Source: an uncultured Pseudomonadales bacterium (lineage in GTDB: Bacteria > Pseudomonadota > Gammaproteobacteria > Pseudomonadales > Cellvibrionaceae). Taken from it: a stretch of 64,000 nucleotides of DNA. The translations under genes and the position numbers were made by a program. Every line of letters begins with the position of its first letter. The first letter of the stretch is position 1. The notes beneath the pieces are model-generated. The model was given only the letters and a program-made list of their open reading frames with translations, was not told the DNA's origin and ran no database searches. The stretch is from positions 186,001 through 250,000 of the forward strand of contig CANLBN010000002.1 in assembly GCA_947488935.1 (NCBI GenBank), given 5' to 3'. Positions 37,209 to 47,324 of the stretch are shown here, piece by piece.

Positions 37209-37319
37209 ATGAATGATCAAGCCAAAGAACAAGACGATAGCTTTGCTGATGCTATTGCGGCTGTTGTGCTGATTAGCGTATTTGTCGCTGCCTGTATTTT
37301 TTGGGTGAGTGCACAATAA
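37209..37319 (+). CDS. Small single-pass membrane protein (36 residues)
   Basis: The reading frame MNDQAKEQDDSFADAIAAVV... has an acidic N-terminus and one hydrophobic segment (about 15-33), ending WVSAQ. GAGG lies 10-13 bases upstream of the ATG. It is too short for family assignment. It sits between cysI and the MarR gene and resembles small membrane proteins common in marine gammaproteobacteria. Confidence 0.6.
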   Translation: MNDQAKEQDDSFADAIAAVVLISVFVAACIFWVSAQ

Positions 37320-37444
37320 GATTGTATTTGATGAGTGTTAGATACTCCATCACCTTGCCTTTTATTAAATGACAAAAATGAAAGTAATTAACCATTGAAA
37401 ACCAATGGTTGTCTGATTGTTTTGCCTGCTAAAAGATAATAAAA

Positions 37445-37909
37445 ATGAAGCCAGATTTTAAACTGCATAATAGTTTTGCATTTTGGATATATCGTCTCAA
37501 TCATGTATTGCAAGATGCATTTAATGAACAGTTACAAGAGCATGACATTACTTGGCCACAATGGATGGTGCTCAACGTTTTAGATGAGGGTATAGCCCAT
37601 ACGCCCGCTGTTATTGCAGATCATCTTGGTGCCGATCGCTCTGGTATTACCCGTTTACTGGATCGCCTTGAACTGAAAGAGTTTGTTGTAAGAGAGCATG
37701 ATCGACTAGATAGGCGCTCAATAAAGCTAACAATGACGCCAAAGGGCAAGCAAGTCATGGCCGAAATAAACGACAAAGCACATCAACATCAGCAGCAGTT
37801 TTTATCTGAGCTGCACCTTTCTGAACGGCGTGGGTTCAAAAAAGAGCTTCAAAAAATGTTAAAAATTAGTGGTATAGATACCACTATGCTTTGGCAGCGT
37901 ATCGATTAA
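37445..37909 (+). CDS. MarR-family transcriptional regulator
   Basis: The 154-residue protein has the MarR winged helix: TWPQWMVLNVLDEG, PAVIADHLGADRSGITRLLDRLELKEFVVREHDRLDRRSIKLTMTPKGK. It probably binds DNA as a dimer and responds to small phenolic or redox ligands. No obvious target gene is adjacent; the divergent cysI is a possibility but there is no clear operator. Confidence 0.9.
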   Translation: MKPDFKLHNSFAFWIYRLNHVLQDAFNEQLQEHDITWPQWMVLNVLDEGIAHTPAVIADHLGADRSGITRLLDRLELKEFVVREHDRLDRRSIKLTMTPKGKQVMAEINDKAHQHQQQFLSELHLSERRGFKKELQKMLKISGIDTTMLWQRID

Positions 37910-37939
37910 CTCAAGCTGTTGGCTTATGCTCTATTGTGG

Positions 37940-38152
37940 CTAAAGCCCATTGCTCTTCAGTACTGCCTGTACAATTAAAAAAACAATTGCAATAAACAGT
38001 ATTGTAAAAAGGATACCTGCCGCAATATAAGCGTAAATATTGCCATGCTTAAAATCTGTCTCAAGGTTTTTCTGTGTCTGAACACCAAAGGCAGCCGCCA
38101 TTGTGCTTAATACAATTTGCCAAAAGCTGGGTTTTTTTGACGGTGAAGACAT
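37940..38152 (-). CDS. DUF2970 small membrane protein
   Basis: From the ATG at 38152 (preceded by AAGGAAAAG) the protein has 70 residues. It starts MSSPSKKPSFWQIVLSTMAAAFGVQ and has one clear C-terminal membrane helix (about 41-65). The FWQIVLSTMAAAFGVQ..KN.ERDF-like block is the DUF2970 signature. The longer start at 38185 lacks a ribosome site. Function is unknown. Confidence 0.82.
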   Translation of the reverse strand: MSSPSKKPSFWQIVLSTMAAAFGVQTQKNLETDFKHGNIYAYIAAGILFTILFIAIVFLIVQAVLKSNGL

Positions 38153-38335
38153 GCTCTTTTCCTTGTTAATAGACAAATGAGCCAATAAATAGTGGGAATA
38201 TATATTACCCTATTTTTTATGGGGTAGAGCAAATAGATGAATCATGGCACTATTTGCTTTTATTTTTTGATAGCTATTCCTGCTTAATAGGTAGAATATC
38301 CTATATTAATCGATTATTTAAGAGATCAAGTTACA

Positions 38336-38923
38336 ATGAGTGTCACAATTACAGAGTCTGCCCAAGGTTATTTAAAAGAATTACTCGAAAAGCAAGATGC
38401 GCCTGAAGGTATTGGTATTAGGATGTTTGTCTCTAGTCCGGGTACACCACAGGCAGAAACTTGTATTGCTTATTGCCGAACAGGTGAAGAGCAAGAGGGA
38501 GACGAGATCGTCGAATATAGTGAATTTAAAGCCTATTTTGAAGGGCGTAGTTTGGCCTTTTTAGAAGATGCCAAAGTTGATTATGCTGCCGATAAAATGG
38601 GTGGCCAATTAACGATACGCGCACCCAATTCGAAAATGCCACAGGTAAACGACGATAGCCCACTCGAAGATAAAGTAAATTACGTATTGTATAACGATAT
38701 TAACCCAGGCCTTGCGTCCCATGGGGGTATGGTTGAGTTAATGCAAATCGCTGACGATGGCTTTTTAGTCTTGAAGTTTGGCGGTGGTTGCCAAGGCTGT
38801 AGTGCTGTTGATATGACCTTAAAGCAAGGCGTTGAAAAAACACTCATGGAAAAAGTCCCAGAGGTTAAAGGCGTGCGCGATGTGACAGACCATAGTGATA
38901 CGAGTAATGCCTACTATAACTAG
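38336..38923 (+). CDS. nfuA: Fe-S cluster carrier NfuA
   Basis: NfuA carries and delivers 4Fe-4S clusters to client enzymes, including aconitases such as those encoded later in this window. The 195-residue protein has an N-terminal degenerate A-type scaffold domain (about 1-95) and the C-terminal NifU domain with the cluster-binding CQGC motif ([19 protein letters not shown]). Length and domain order match E. coli NfuA. Confidence 0.95.
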   Translation: MSVTITESAQGYLKELLEKQDAPEGIGIRMFVSSPGTPQAETCIAYCRTGEEQEGDEIVEYSEFKAYFEGRSLAFLEDAKVDYAADKMGGQLTIRAPNSKMPQVNDDSPLEDKVNYVLYNDINPGLASHGGMVELMQIADDGFLVLKFGGGCQGCSAVDMTLKQGVEKTLMEKVPEVKGVRDVTDHSDTSNAYYN

Positions 38924-38948
38924 CCAGACTTAAACAGTAAAAACATCT

Positions 38949-38987
38949 AAAAAAGCGCTTGGGGGTTGCCCGTAAGCGCTTTTTTTA
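38949..38987 (+). terminator. Rho-independent terminator after nfuA
   Basis: AAAAAAGCGCTT pairs with AAGCGCTTTTTTT around a GC-rich loop. The flanking A and T runs make it usable on both strands, so it can also end the converging bioA transcript. Confidence 0.88.
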
Positions 38988-39030
38988 TGCGTGTTTAATG
39001 GTGAAGTAGGTAAAAAATATAGCGACTTAT

Positions 39031-40299
39031 TTATAGCTCCTTAAGTACTTGCTTCATGCCATGGGTTAATTGGCTAAGCTCATCGGGCGAGATAATAAAT
39101 GGCGGCATGATGTATACCAGTTTACCAAAGGGGCGAATCCACACACCTTGTTCCACAAATTTGGGTTGAATATTGTCCAGTTCTACGGGCTTTTTAAGCT
39201 CTACAACACCAATAGCCCCCAATACTCTGACATCTTCAACATGCTCCCATAAAGCGCACTCGGCTAATTCCTCTTTTAGTTGTGTTTCTATGGCGCTTAC
39301 CCATTGTTGCCAAGGTGATGCTAATAACAAATTGATGCTGGCATTGGCCACGGCGCAGGCGAGTGGGTTGGCCATAAAGGTAGGGCCATGCATCAAGGCT
39401 TTTGCTTCACCGGCACATATATTTTGGGCAACGTCAGTAGTGCACAGCGTCGCTGCCAATGTCATGTAACCTCCGGTTAATGCTTTACCTAGGCACATAA
39501 TATCTGGGCTGATATCTGCGTGGTTTGAGCCAAAAAGCTTGCCTGTACGGCCAAAATTTGTAGCAATCTCGTCGATAATTAAGAGTACATCAAATTCATC
39601 GCACAATTGCCTCAATGCTTTTAGGTAGTGAGGTGAATAAAAGCGCATACCTCCGGCAGCTTGCACAATAGGCTCAATAATAATGGCCGCTAGCGTATCG
39701 TGATGTTCGCTTAAGTGCCGCCTAATATTGTCGCAATAGGTGTCATCCCATGCCTCATCAAAGCCACATTGAGGCGCGTCGGCAAAGTGTTGTGGCATGA
39801 GTAAGTCGCTAAATAAGTGGTGCATACCGGTGACCGGATCACAAACGGACATCGCGCCAAAGGTGTCGCCATGATAACCCCGAGCATGGCTAAGAATATG
39901 CCGCTTTTTGGCAAGCCCTTTAGCCTGCCAATATTGTATGGACATCTTTAATGCGACTTCTACGGATACTGAGCCAGAATCTGCATAAAATACATGCTGT
40001 AGAGGGGCGGGTGTTAGTGTAATCAGCTTTTCGGTGAGATCGATAGCAGGCTTATGAGTCAACCCACCAAACATCACATGGGCTACTTTTTGAGTTTGAT
40101 CGACAATGGCTTGGTTGAGAACTGGGTGATTATAGCCATGTAGCATACACCACCACGAGGACATGCCATCGATGAGCTGTTGGCCGCTATCGAGTGTCAA
40201 ATGTACGCCTTTAGCAGACTCAACACCAAAGACAGGGGATGGTTGAGTCGCCGAGCTGTAGGGGTGCCATATGTGTTGTTTATCGATATCTAGTTTCAT
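39031..40299 (-). CDS. bioA: Adenosylmethionine-8-amino-7-oxononanoate aminotransferase
   Basis: BioA makes 7,8-diaminopelargonate in biotin synthesis, using S-adenosylmethionine as amino donor and PLP as cofactor. The 422-residue protein has the class III aminotransferase features IWHPYSS, SSWWCMLHGYNHP, HARGYHGDTFGAMSV, the metal-free Asp motif LIIDEIATNFGRTG and the PLP lysine in LGKALTGGYM. The HPY and SWW motifs are specific to BioA. Other biotin genes are not adjacent. Confidence 0.95.
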   Translation of the reverse strand: MKLDIDKQHIWHPYSSATQPSPVFGVESAKGVHLTLDSGQQLIDGMSSWWCMLHGYNHPVLNQAIVDQTQKVAHVMFGGLTHKPAIDLTEKLITLTPAPLQHVFYADSGSVSVEVALKMSIQYWQAKGLAKKRHILSHARGYHGDTFGAMSVCDPVTGMHHLFSDLLMPQHFADAPQCGFDEAWDDTYCDNIRRHLSEHHDTLAAIIIEPIVQAAGGMRFYSPHYLKALRQLCDEFDVLLIIDEIATNFGRTGKLFGSNHADISPDIMCLGKALTGGYMTLAATLCTTDVAQNICAGEAKALMHGPTFMANPLACAVANASINLLLASPWQQWVSAIETQLKEELAECALWEHVEDVRVLGAIGVVELKKPVELDNIQPKFVEQGVWIRPFGKLVYIMPPFIISPDELSQLTHGMKQVLKEL

Positions 40300-40576
40300 A
40301 GTGTCTTGTGTGCAGAAATTGCCTAATGTTATTGAATACTGGCGGGGTGATTATGTCGCGATGCAGTGTGTGAGTTTTTACGTTTATAACATAAAAAGAG
40401 TATATCAGATGCGAATAGTAGGACGGTGTCTATTGTTGGTGGCATTGAATACATGCCGCTGCTTATTTTTTGGCTAAGAATCTCCCTTTGTGCCAACGCA
40501 GTGCTATATCTGGATCAGTAATATCGCTATAATCACCTGTTTTTGCGGCTGCGTGCCTAGGCGATAAATTAACTCC

Positions 40577-41509
40577 ATGACTTCAACAACCGACTCAACC
40601 ATAGATAGCACAACAGAGACACTGGAGAGCGTAGAAGCCACTGCGGCTACAGGTATTGTAGATACTGATATTGCCAATGATGGTGAAGGGGATAATACTA
40701 GCCCAGCGCAAAATAAAGGCCTACAGCAGGGCGAAATGCCCTTTGCTTTTGTGCATGGGCAAGCCTATACCAACTTACCTAAAGATCTCTATATTCCGCC
40801 CGATGCTTTAGAGATTATCTTAGAGGCCTTCGAAGGCCCGCTTGATTTATTGCTCTATCTGATTCGCAGGCAAAATATTGATATCCTCGAGATCAACGTC
40901 TCTGCTATTACTCATCAATACGTTGCGTATGTTGAACTAATGGATGCTATGCAGTTTGAATTAGCGGCCGAATATTTGGTGATGGCCGCTATGCTGGCCG
41001 AGATTAAATCGCGTATGTTGCTGCCTCGTAACCAAGAGGAAGACGAAGAGGATGATGATCCACGTGCTACGTTAATCAGGCGTTTACAAGAGTATGAGCG
41101 TTTTAAGCAAGCTGCCTCGGATGTTGACGAGCTTCCTCGTCTGCATCGAGATATTTTTATTGCCTCCGCTGAAGAGCCTGATCGAAATTTAACACGGCCA
41201 GACCCTGAGGTTGACCTTAAAGAATTATTGCTCGCTTTATCTGAGGTATTAACGCGTGCAGATATGTTTGAGAGCCATCATATTGAGCGCGAAGTGATGT
41301 CAACCCGACAACGCATGACAGAAGTATTAGAAACGCTAAGTATTAAGCAAACCTTTGTGCCCTTTGTGAGTTTATTTAAAGTCGAAGAAGGCCGTATGGG
41401 GGTGATTGTTACCTTTATGGCTGTCATGGAGTTAATTAAAGAGTCGCTCATTGATATTGTACAAAATGAGCCTTTTGCCGCCATTCATGTAAAGGCAAAG
41501 AGTGAATAG
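40577..41509 (+). CDS. scpA: Segregation and condensation protein A with extended N-terminus
   Basis: ScpA is the kleisin that joins SMC heads in bacterial condensin. The typical domain starts at about residue 80 (LEAFEGPLDLLLYLIRRQNIDILEI) and ends with the winged-helix segment. The first 70 residues are a Thr/Asp/Glu-rich tail with no domain. scpB follows 80 bases later, as in many relatives. Confidence 0.93.
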   Translation: MTSTTDSTIDSTTETLESVEATAATGIVDTDIANDGEGDNTSPAQNKGLQQGEMPFAFVHGQAYTNLPKDLYIPPDALEIILEAFEGPLDLLLYLIRRQNIDILEINVSAITHQYVAYVELMDAMQFELAAEYLVMAAMLAEIKSRMLLPRNQEEDEEDDDPRATLIRRLQEYERFKQAASDVDELPRLHRDIFIASAEEPDRNLTRPDPEVDLKELLLALSEVLTRADMFESHHIEREVMSTRQRMTEVLETLSIKQTFVPFVSLFKVEEGRMGVIVTFMAVMELIKESLIDIVQNEPFAAIHVKAKSE

Positions 41510-41591
41510 CGCTAAGTTATAGTGAATTACCTATTATTAAATTTTTTTGTTATTTCTTATTGTTTTAACAAAAATAGCTGACGGAATTTTT

Positions 41592-42452
41592 ATGCAAGAG
41601 CCTGACGAACAAGCTGTAATAGAACAGTCTGTTAATGAACAAGTTGTTAATGAAAAGCGTGTTATAGATAAAGAGCAACTTAAAAATATTATCGAAAGTG
41701 CATTAATGGCCTACAGCCAGCCATTGACTATAGAAAAATTACAAACCTTGTTCACCAATGACCATTTATTGGATTCAGAGACGGAAACCGCTGTGCCCAA
41801 TAAAAACGAAATTGTAGCCGCCTTAGAGGCAATATCTGAGAGCTGTAATGATCGTGGTTTTGAGCTTAAAAAAGTCAGTAGTGGTTGGCGTTTTCAAGTG
41901 CGTGCGGAGATGGCTCCTTGGATCAATAAACTATGGGAAGAAAAACCGCAAAAGTATTCGCGTGCATTACTTGAGACCTTATCGATTATTGCCTATCGTC
42001 AACCGATTACACGTGGTGACATCGAAGAGATTAGAGGCGTCGCGGTGAGCTCGCATATTATTAAAACCTTAAGCGAGCGTGAATGGGTTAAAGTTGTTGG
42101 CCATCGTGATGTGCCTGGCCGTCCTTCTTTGTTTGCTACCACTAGACAATTTTTAGATTATTTTAATTTAGAGAGCCTAGAAGATTTACCTTCATTGAGA
42201 GAGTTAGCTGATATTGATTCTCTGACGCCCGAGTTAGATTTAGAGCCGAGTCACAACGAAGCTAAGATGACTGGAGGCGAAGCACAGGATAAAACAGCCG
42301 ACGATTTAAACGACGATGTGCAAGAGGCAGCAACTACAGATGTCAGCGATGATGCAGATAGTGATGCGAATGATAATGACACAGATGTTAAAAATAATGA
42401 CATCGATGATCTTACTGTAATCAGTGCTGAAGAAACTCGCGATCAATCTTGA
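41592..42452 (+). CDS. scpB: Segregation and condensation protein B
   Basis: ScpB is the dimeric winged-helix partner of ScpA. From the ATG at 41592 the protein has 286 residues. The conserved part holds IIESALMAYSQPLTIEKL, SRALLETLSIIAYRQPITRGDIEEIRGVAVSS and VVGHRDVPGRPSLFATTRQFLDYF. The last 80 residues are an acidic Asp/Asn tail. A longer frame from a TTG at 41547 adds a hydrophobic stretch and is unlikely. Confidence 0.93.
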   Translation: MQEPDEQAVIEQSVNEQVVNEKRVIDKEQLKNIIESALMAYSQPLTIEKLQTLFTNDHLLDSETETAVPNKNEIVAALEAISESCNDRGFELKKVSSGWRFQVRAEMAPWINKLWEEKPQKYSRALLETLSIIAYRQPITRGDIEEIRGVAVSSHIIKTLSEREWVKVVGHRDVPGRPSLFATTRQFLDYFNLESLEDLPSLRELADIDSLTPELDLEPSHNEAKMTGGEAQDKTADDLNDDVQEAATTDVSDDADSDANDNDTDVKNNDIDDLTVISAEETRDQS

Positions 42453-42457
42453 TCGCG
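42438..42457 (+). terminator. Short hairpin over the scpB stop codon
   Basis: CGCGATCAA (42438-42446) and TTGATCGCG (42449-42457) form a perfect 9-bp stem with a two-base gap, so the tip must open to a larger loop. The following bases are TATTATTAA rather than a T-run, so it may only attenuate read-through into rluB. Confidence 0.4.
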
Positions 42458-42511
42458 TATTATTAATGTAACTATATTCATTTAGAACTAGCCGGGAGGC
42501 TCTTAGAAGTA

Positions 42512-43423
42512 ATGAAAAAAACTACCCACGGAAAAAATAAATCGCCAAAACATCCAAGTAACGATGTGGAGATACTTGACGACAGCCCACCTAAAAATGA
42601 AAAGCTTCAAAAAGTTTTAGCTCGGGCAGGCGTTGGTTCGAGACGTGAAATGGAGAGGGTGATTGAGCAAGGCAGAGTCACTGTTAATGGTGAACGTGCC
42701 ACTTTAGGTGATAGAGTTGAGTTAAGTGACCGTATCGAGGTTGATAGAAAACGAATCCAACTTGCTAGCGCCGAAGAAAAAAATGTCAAAGTACTTTTAT
42801 ACAATAAACCCGAAGGCCAAATTTGCACACGCTCTGATCCCGAGGGGCGGCCAACGGTTTTTGAAAATTTGCCGGCACTCGTTGGAGAACGCTGGATTGC
42901 CGTTGGGCGACTCGACTTTAATACCAGTGGGCTTTTATTGTTTACAACCGATGGTGAACTAGCGAATAGCTTAATGCATCCTTCGTCAAATATTGACCGA
43001 GAATATTTGGTACGTATTCAAGGTAAAGTCGATGAGGATATGAAAACAAGATTAACCGACGGTATCGCTCTGGACGACGGGGTCGCACGTTTTACTGACA
43101 TTGTTGACGGTGCAGGCTCTGGCCAAAATCACTGGTTTTATTGTGTGGTCATGGAGGGGCGTAATCGTGAGGTGCGCCGCTTATGGGAGTCGCAGGGTGT
43201 TAAGGTAAGCCGCCTCAAACGTGTACGTTTTGGCAATATTTTTATCCCTTCACATGTGCGTGTTAGTCAATGGACTGAACTGAGTGCTCGCGAGATAAAA
43301 GACCTGTGTTTAACCGCTGGTGTTGAAATGACAGGCAAATCCCAACCACTGACTCAGGCTCAAAAAGCAGCCAGAGAGCGCCATCAGAAAAAATTACGTG
43401 CAGGGAAGTCTCGGCGAAAATAA
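42512..43423 (+). CDS. rluB: 23S rRNA pseudouridine(2605) synthase RluB
   Basis: The 303-residue protein has an S4 RNA-binding domain (EKLQKVLARAGVGSRREMERVIEQGRVTVNGE, about 30-75) and a RsuA-type synthase domain with the catalytic Asp in GRLDFNTSGLLLFT. The basic C-terminal tail (AARERHQKKLRAGKSRRK) is typical of RluB. Position after scpAB matches the usual gene order. It converges with the GGDEF-EAL gene at 43452. Confidence 0.92.
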   Translation: MKKTTHGKNKSPKHPSNDVEILDDSPPKNEKLQKVLARAGVGSRREMERVIEQGRVTVNGERATLGDRVELSDRIEVDRKRIQLASAEEKNVKVLLYNKPEGQICTRSDPEGRPTVFENLPALVGERWIAVGRLDFNTSGLLLFTTDGELANSLMHPSSNIDREYLVRIQGKVDEDMKTRLTDGIALDDGVARFTDIVDGAGSGQNHWFYCVVMEGRNREVRRLWESQGVKVSRLKRVRFGNIFIPSHVRVSQWTELSAREIKDLCLTAGVEMTGKSQPLTQAQKAARERHQKKLRAGKSRRK

Positions 43424-43451
43424 ACTTTATTTATATGCCTGAGCTAATGTA

Positions 43452-46358
43452 TTAAACCAGTAGCTCAGGTTTGTGAATATGAAAACCTTGCATAGAATCA
43501 ACACCTATCTCTTTGAGTGTGTTTAGTATTTCCTCGCTTTCAACGAATTCAGCTGTTACCGTTATACCCATCATATGAGCGACATCGGTGATTGATTGGA
43601 CCATTGCTTTATCAATAGGGTCTGTTGCAATATTTTTAACAAAGCTCCCATCGATCTTTAAAGAGCTGATGGGCAGTTGTTTAAGGTATGAAAAAGACGA
43701 AAATCCTGAGCCAAAATCATCTAGAGCAAATTTAAACCCTTGTTCTACCATACGTTTTAAAAATTTTGATGTTTGGGCAAGGTTAGATATGGCTGTGCTT
43801 TCTGTAATCTCAAAGCAAATCTTCTCTTTAGGTACTTGATATTTGTTAAATAAAGCCAGCAGTTCTCTTTCAAAACGGCTGCTGCTCAAGGTGCGACTGC
43901 TGATATTAATATTTGCTTGATATAATTTATTTAAAGAATTCGGGTTATTGCTTAGGTGAGCTAAAACTGCATTAATCACCCATAGATCAAGTTTTTCTAT
44001 ATGATCAAAACGTTCGGCGGCAACTAAAAAACTACCCGGTAATAATATTTTATGAGTCGACTGCATTCTAACGAGAACCTCGTAGTAATCGACATTAATG
44101 GTTTTATTAAACGCTAAAATATTTTGCTGATAAAGTAGTAGTGATCCATTATCCATTGCTTTACTTAGTTGATTGGAAAGCTCCATATCAGTTTGGCGAT
44201 TGGGTAGGTCTTTATCATCTGCACTTTTATAAACATAAACATTGTTACGGCCAGAGTCTTTTGCTACATAACATGCAGTATCCGCTAAACTCATTAAATC
44301 CCCAGCCGGTGCGCATTCTTTAAAGATGCGGACAATGCCAATACTAATACCAATAGAAAATACTTTGTCTTTCCAAAAAAAACGATAATTGGCCACTTCT
44401 TCCCGTAATCTATTCGCTATCTCTTCAGCAATTGCTAAATCAGTATTGTTCAGCAAAATAACAAATTCATCACCGCCGAGGCGTGCTACGGAATCGTGGC
44501 TACGGACATATTTTTTAAATAATACTGACATTTGTTTAAGTAGTTCATCACCTGCAGAATGCCCAGCGGTATCATTAACGATTTTAAATTGATCTAAATC
44601 CATAAACAGTAAAGCGTGCTGACTATCGGTACTTTTTGATGACTTAATAGCACTTGATAAATGCTGTTCAAAGTCTAAACGGTTGCTGAGTCCTGTCAGC
44701 ATGTCGTGGCTGGCAATAAAGTTGAGTTTTTCTGTACTCTTAACTTTTTCTGTAATATCTATAATTGATGCGTCGATATGCTGCTCAGAACCTTCGCTGA
44801 TAACGTACTTGGCGTGTATAGAACCCCAAAAATCTTCACCACTTAGTTTTCGGCAAAGCACTTCAAAGCCAATGACTTGTTGATGCTGTGATAGAATGTT
44901 GAGTAGTCTTTCTCTATCTTTTAAATACTTTGGCACTAAGCCTAATAAATTTTTTGGTAATTCATCAAGCTCCTCTGAATCTTCAATACCTAACATTCGT
45001 GTAAAAGCAGGGTTGCTATCTAATAGTTCTCCAGTGATAGAAAAACTAAAAATACCTTGAATAGAGCCTTCGTAAATTGAACGATATTTACTTAAATTAT
45101 CTATTGATTTCTTTTGTGCACTTTCTTTCTCTCTTGTCTCTTGGTTAATTCTATCTGCCAGTGTAAAGCTTAAAAGGACTAAGCTTGAGGCTGCGCCAAT
45201 GTGTATTGCATTTTCTGAAAAGAAGGTATTGCTGATGGCTCCGATTTTATTAAGAACAAAGATTAATGTGCCTATAACGACCATGCTAAAGGACAGACTA
45301 AATAAGGTCCCTTTTTTATAGCCCTTAACTGACAATAAAATCCCAGCAGCATAACTTATAAGAGTGGATGCGAGTAAATTGACTGAGGTAATTTTTATCA
45401 TAGCCTCATAGGGGAGAAAAAAGGCTAAAAAGATTAAAGCAAGGCTCACATAGGCTAGTAAATACAATGCTTTATTGATGAGTGGCGAGTGATTTTTAAG
45501 CGATAAGATTTTGATAGTGAATAAGCAAAATGTCATCAAAGTTAAATTTGAAGCAACAGTAAGCACCTCTTTATTGAATTCGGGAGAATTTGGCCAAAAA
45601 TGACAATAAGCAAAACCCGTAAATGTTGCCAAGATAATGCCGTAACCTGTAGAGGAAATCGACAGATATAAATAGCTCACATCTTTTAGGCTTAAAAACA
45701 GCAGAAAGTTAAAAACACCAAAAATAAAAACGATACTTAACAGCGATATTGAAAAAATCGATTGTACCTGTGTCGAGTTATTTAAGCCGTTTTTAGAAAA
45801 AACCTCAATAGGAAATTGATTGGAAGAGCTGGTTGATATTCTAAAAAGTACGGCAAGGGTCTGTTGACTTTCTAGCGTGATAGGAAACACAAAATTAGGA
45901 TGCTTTATAGGACGTTGCTTAAATATCTGGTTGTCTCCTGTAATGAATTCCTCGATAAGGTCTCCATTGTTTGCATCCACCAAATAGTAATGAATATTAT
46001 CAAGTAAGCTGTAATTGATCTTAATGAAGACATTGCTTGTAGTCGGGAGCTTGTTCTCTAATGTCAAGCCTAGCCAGTACTCTTTATCGGTAAATCCAAA
46101 GTTAAAGGATTCTTTCCTTTGAGCCTTTGTTTTATTTAGCAAGGCAGTAGCAGAATCAGTGCTTAACTCATTAAGCTCGCTTTCTATAATGTGAATAAAA
46201 GGTACATAGCCCTCGTCGAGCTGGCTGATAAGCTCGTTATCGATTGAGTTTTTATCGAATTCCGGCACTGACCCAGCAAAACTACTAGAGATAAAAATAG
46301 ATGAGAATAGAGACAACCACGCCAAATACCCTATGATGATACTTTTAAATAGAGCCAT
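43452..46358 (-). CDS. 7TMR-DISM sensor with PAS, GGDEF and EAL domains
   Basis: The 968-residue protein has a signal peptide (about 1-28), an extracytoplasmic 7TMR-DISM-type domain (about 35-190), seven membrane helices (about 200-400), a PAS domain (about 420-540), GGDEF with intact GGDEF (ARLGGDEFVILL) and a C-terminal EAL domain. The EAL signature reads EVL (YYEVLVRM), and the rest of the catalytic set is present (NISSRTL, EITEST, LDDFGSGFSS, KIDGSF, AEFVES, QGFHIHKP). Both c-di-GMP synthesis and breakdown are possible. The gene has a good ATG and stands alone on its strand. Confidence 0.9.
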   Translation of the reverse strand: MALFKSIIIGYLAWLSLFSSIFISSSFAGSVPEFDKNSIDNELISQLDEGYVPFIHIIESELNELSTDSATALLNKTKAQRKESFNFGFTDKEYWLGLTLENKLPTTSNVFIKINYSLLDNIHYYLVDANNGDLIEEFITGDNQIFKQRPIKHPNFVFPITLESQQTLAVLFRISTSSSNQFPIEVFSKNGLNNSTQVQSIFSISLLSIVFIFGVFNFLLFLSLKDVSYLYLSISSTGYGIILATFTGFAYCHFWPNSPEFNKEVLTVASNLTLMTFCLFTIKILSLKNHSPLINKALYLLAYVSLALIFLAFFLPYEAMIKITSVNLLASTLISYAAGILLSVKGYKKGTLFSLSFSMVVIGTLIFVLNKIGAISNTFFSENAIHIGAASSLVLLSFTLADRINQETREKESAQKKSIDNLSKYRSIYEGSIQGIFSFSITGELLDSNPAFTRMLGIEDSEELDELPKNLLGLVPKYLKDRERLLNILSQHQQVIGFEVLCRKLSGEDFWGSIHAKYVISEGSEQHIDASIIDITEKVKSTEKLNFIASHDMLTGLSNRLDFEQHLSSAIKSSKSTDSQHALLFMDLDQFKIVNDTAGHSAGDELLKQMSVLFKKYVRSHDSVARLGGDEFVILLNNTDLAIAEEIANRLREEVANYRFFWKDKVFSIGISIGIVRIFKECAPAGDLMSLADTACYVAKDSGRNNVYVYKSADDKDLPNRQTDMELSNQLSKAMDNGSLLLYQQNILAFNKTINVDYYEVLVRMQSTHKILLPGSFLVAAERFDHIEKLDLWVINAVLAHLSNNPNSLNKLYQANINISSRTLSSSRFERELLALFNKYQVPKEKICFEITESTAISNLAQTSKFLKRMVEQGFKFALDDFGSGFSSFSYLKQLPISSLKIDGSFVKNIATDPIDKAMVQSITDVAHMMGITVTAEFVESEEILNTLKEIGVDSMQGFHIHKPELLV

Positions 46359-46536
46359 GCTTTCAGTGGTTCCTATCCCATTGCTATTTAGTTGAACGGA
46401 AGGGTACCTAGTATCTCGTCCAGTTTGTTTTAATGAGTATAGTAGTTAGTTATACATTTTGCTTATTTATGCTTGTTATTAGATACTTGCAGGCTATTAT
46501 TAATCTCCCTATTTTTGACTAAAAAGAAGATGCTCT

Positions 46537-47241
46537 ATGTCTATTACACTTGCTTTTGATGTATATGGGACGCTCATTGATACTCATGGTGTGATTGAGC
46601 AGTTGAAGAAAACGCTAGGTGATGGCGATATCGATATGGTCAAATTCTCGATGCTGTGGCGAGATAAGCAACTTGAGTATTCATTTCGCCGCGGTTTGAT
46701 GAAGCGTTATGCGCCTTTTTCTGTTTGTACAAGAGAAGCACTACATTATACAGCCTCTACTTTTAATGTTCGCTTAACTGACCAACAAGAATCTGAATTA
46801 TTAGCCTGTTATGCAGTATTACCAGCTTTTAATGATGTTGGTGATTCTTTGAGAAGCTTGCAAAAGGCAGGGGTCAATTGCTTTGCTTTTTCTAACGGTA
46901 CAGCAGGTGCTGTAGAAGGTTTGCTTGAGCATGCAGGCATTAGAGGCTACTTCGATGGTGTTGTGAGTGTTGACCCTTTGAAAACCTTTAAGCCTAACCC
47001 AGAGGTTTACCATTACTTTATCGAACAAACTAACGCCAGTATTGAACAAGCTTGGTTAATATCGAGTAACCCTTTTGATGTACTGGGAGCTTTATCTGTT
47101 GGTTTTAAAAGTGCATGGGTGCAGCGTAGTCCTGAGGCTAGGTTTGATCCCTGGCAGCTTAATAATATTGCGATTGAGCCAACGATAACGGTTGATGGTT
47201 TACCATCTTTTGTTAATCATTTATTACAAACGAAGAACTAA
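46537..47241 (+). CDS. Haloacid dehalogenase, type II (2-haloacid dehalogenase-like)
   Basis: The 234-residue protein is a HAD-superfamily hydrolase. The nucleophile is D8 in FDVYGTLIDT. The middle has FAFSNGT (motif II) and KTFKPNPEVYHYF (motif III), and ISSNPFDVLGA is the fourth motif with the Asn and Asp of L-2-haloacid dehalogenases. The family removes halide from short 2-haloalkanoates, but many members act on other small substrates. Confidence 0.87.
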   Translation: MSITLAFDVYGTLIDTHGVIEQLKKTLGDGDIDMVKFSMLWRDKQLEYSFRRGLMKRYAPFSVCTREALHYTASTFNVRLTDQQESELLACYAVLPAFNDVGDSLRSLQKAGVNCFAFSNGTAGAVEGLLEHAGIRGYFDGVVSVDPLKTFKPNPEVYHYFIEQTNASIEQAWLISSNPFDVLGALSVGFKSAWVQRSPEARFDPWQLNNIAIEPTITVDGLPSFVNHLLQTKN

Positions 47242-47272
47242 GCATAAACTTCACGGTATTTGATCACATAAT

Positions 47273-47299
47273 AAAAACCCGCCAGTAGGCGGGTTTTTT
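47273..47299. terminator. Bidirectional terminator between the dehalogenase and acnB
   Basis: AAAAACCCGCC and GGCGGGTTTTTT form a tight stem around AGTA. It has A and T runs on the two sides and serves the converging genes. Confidence 0.9.
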
Positions 47300-47324
47300 G
47301 ATACATATAAGCGATAAAAAGTGC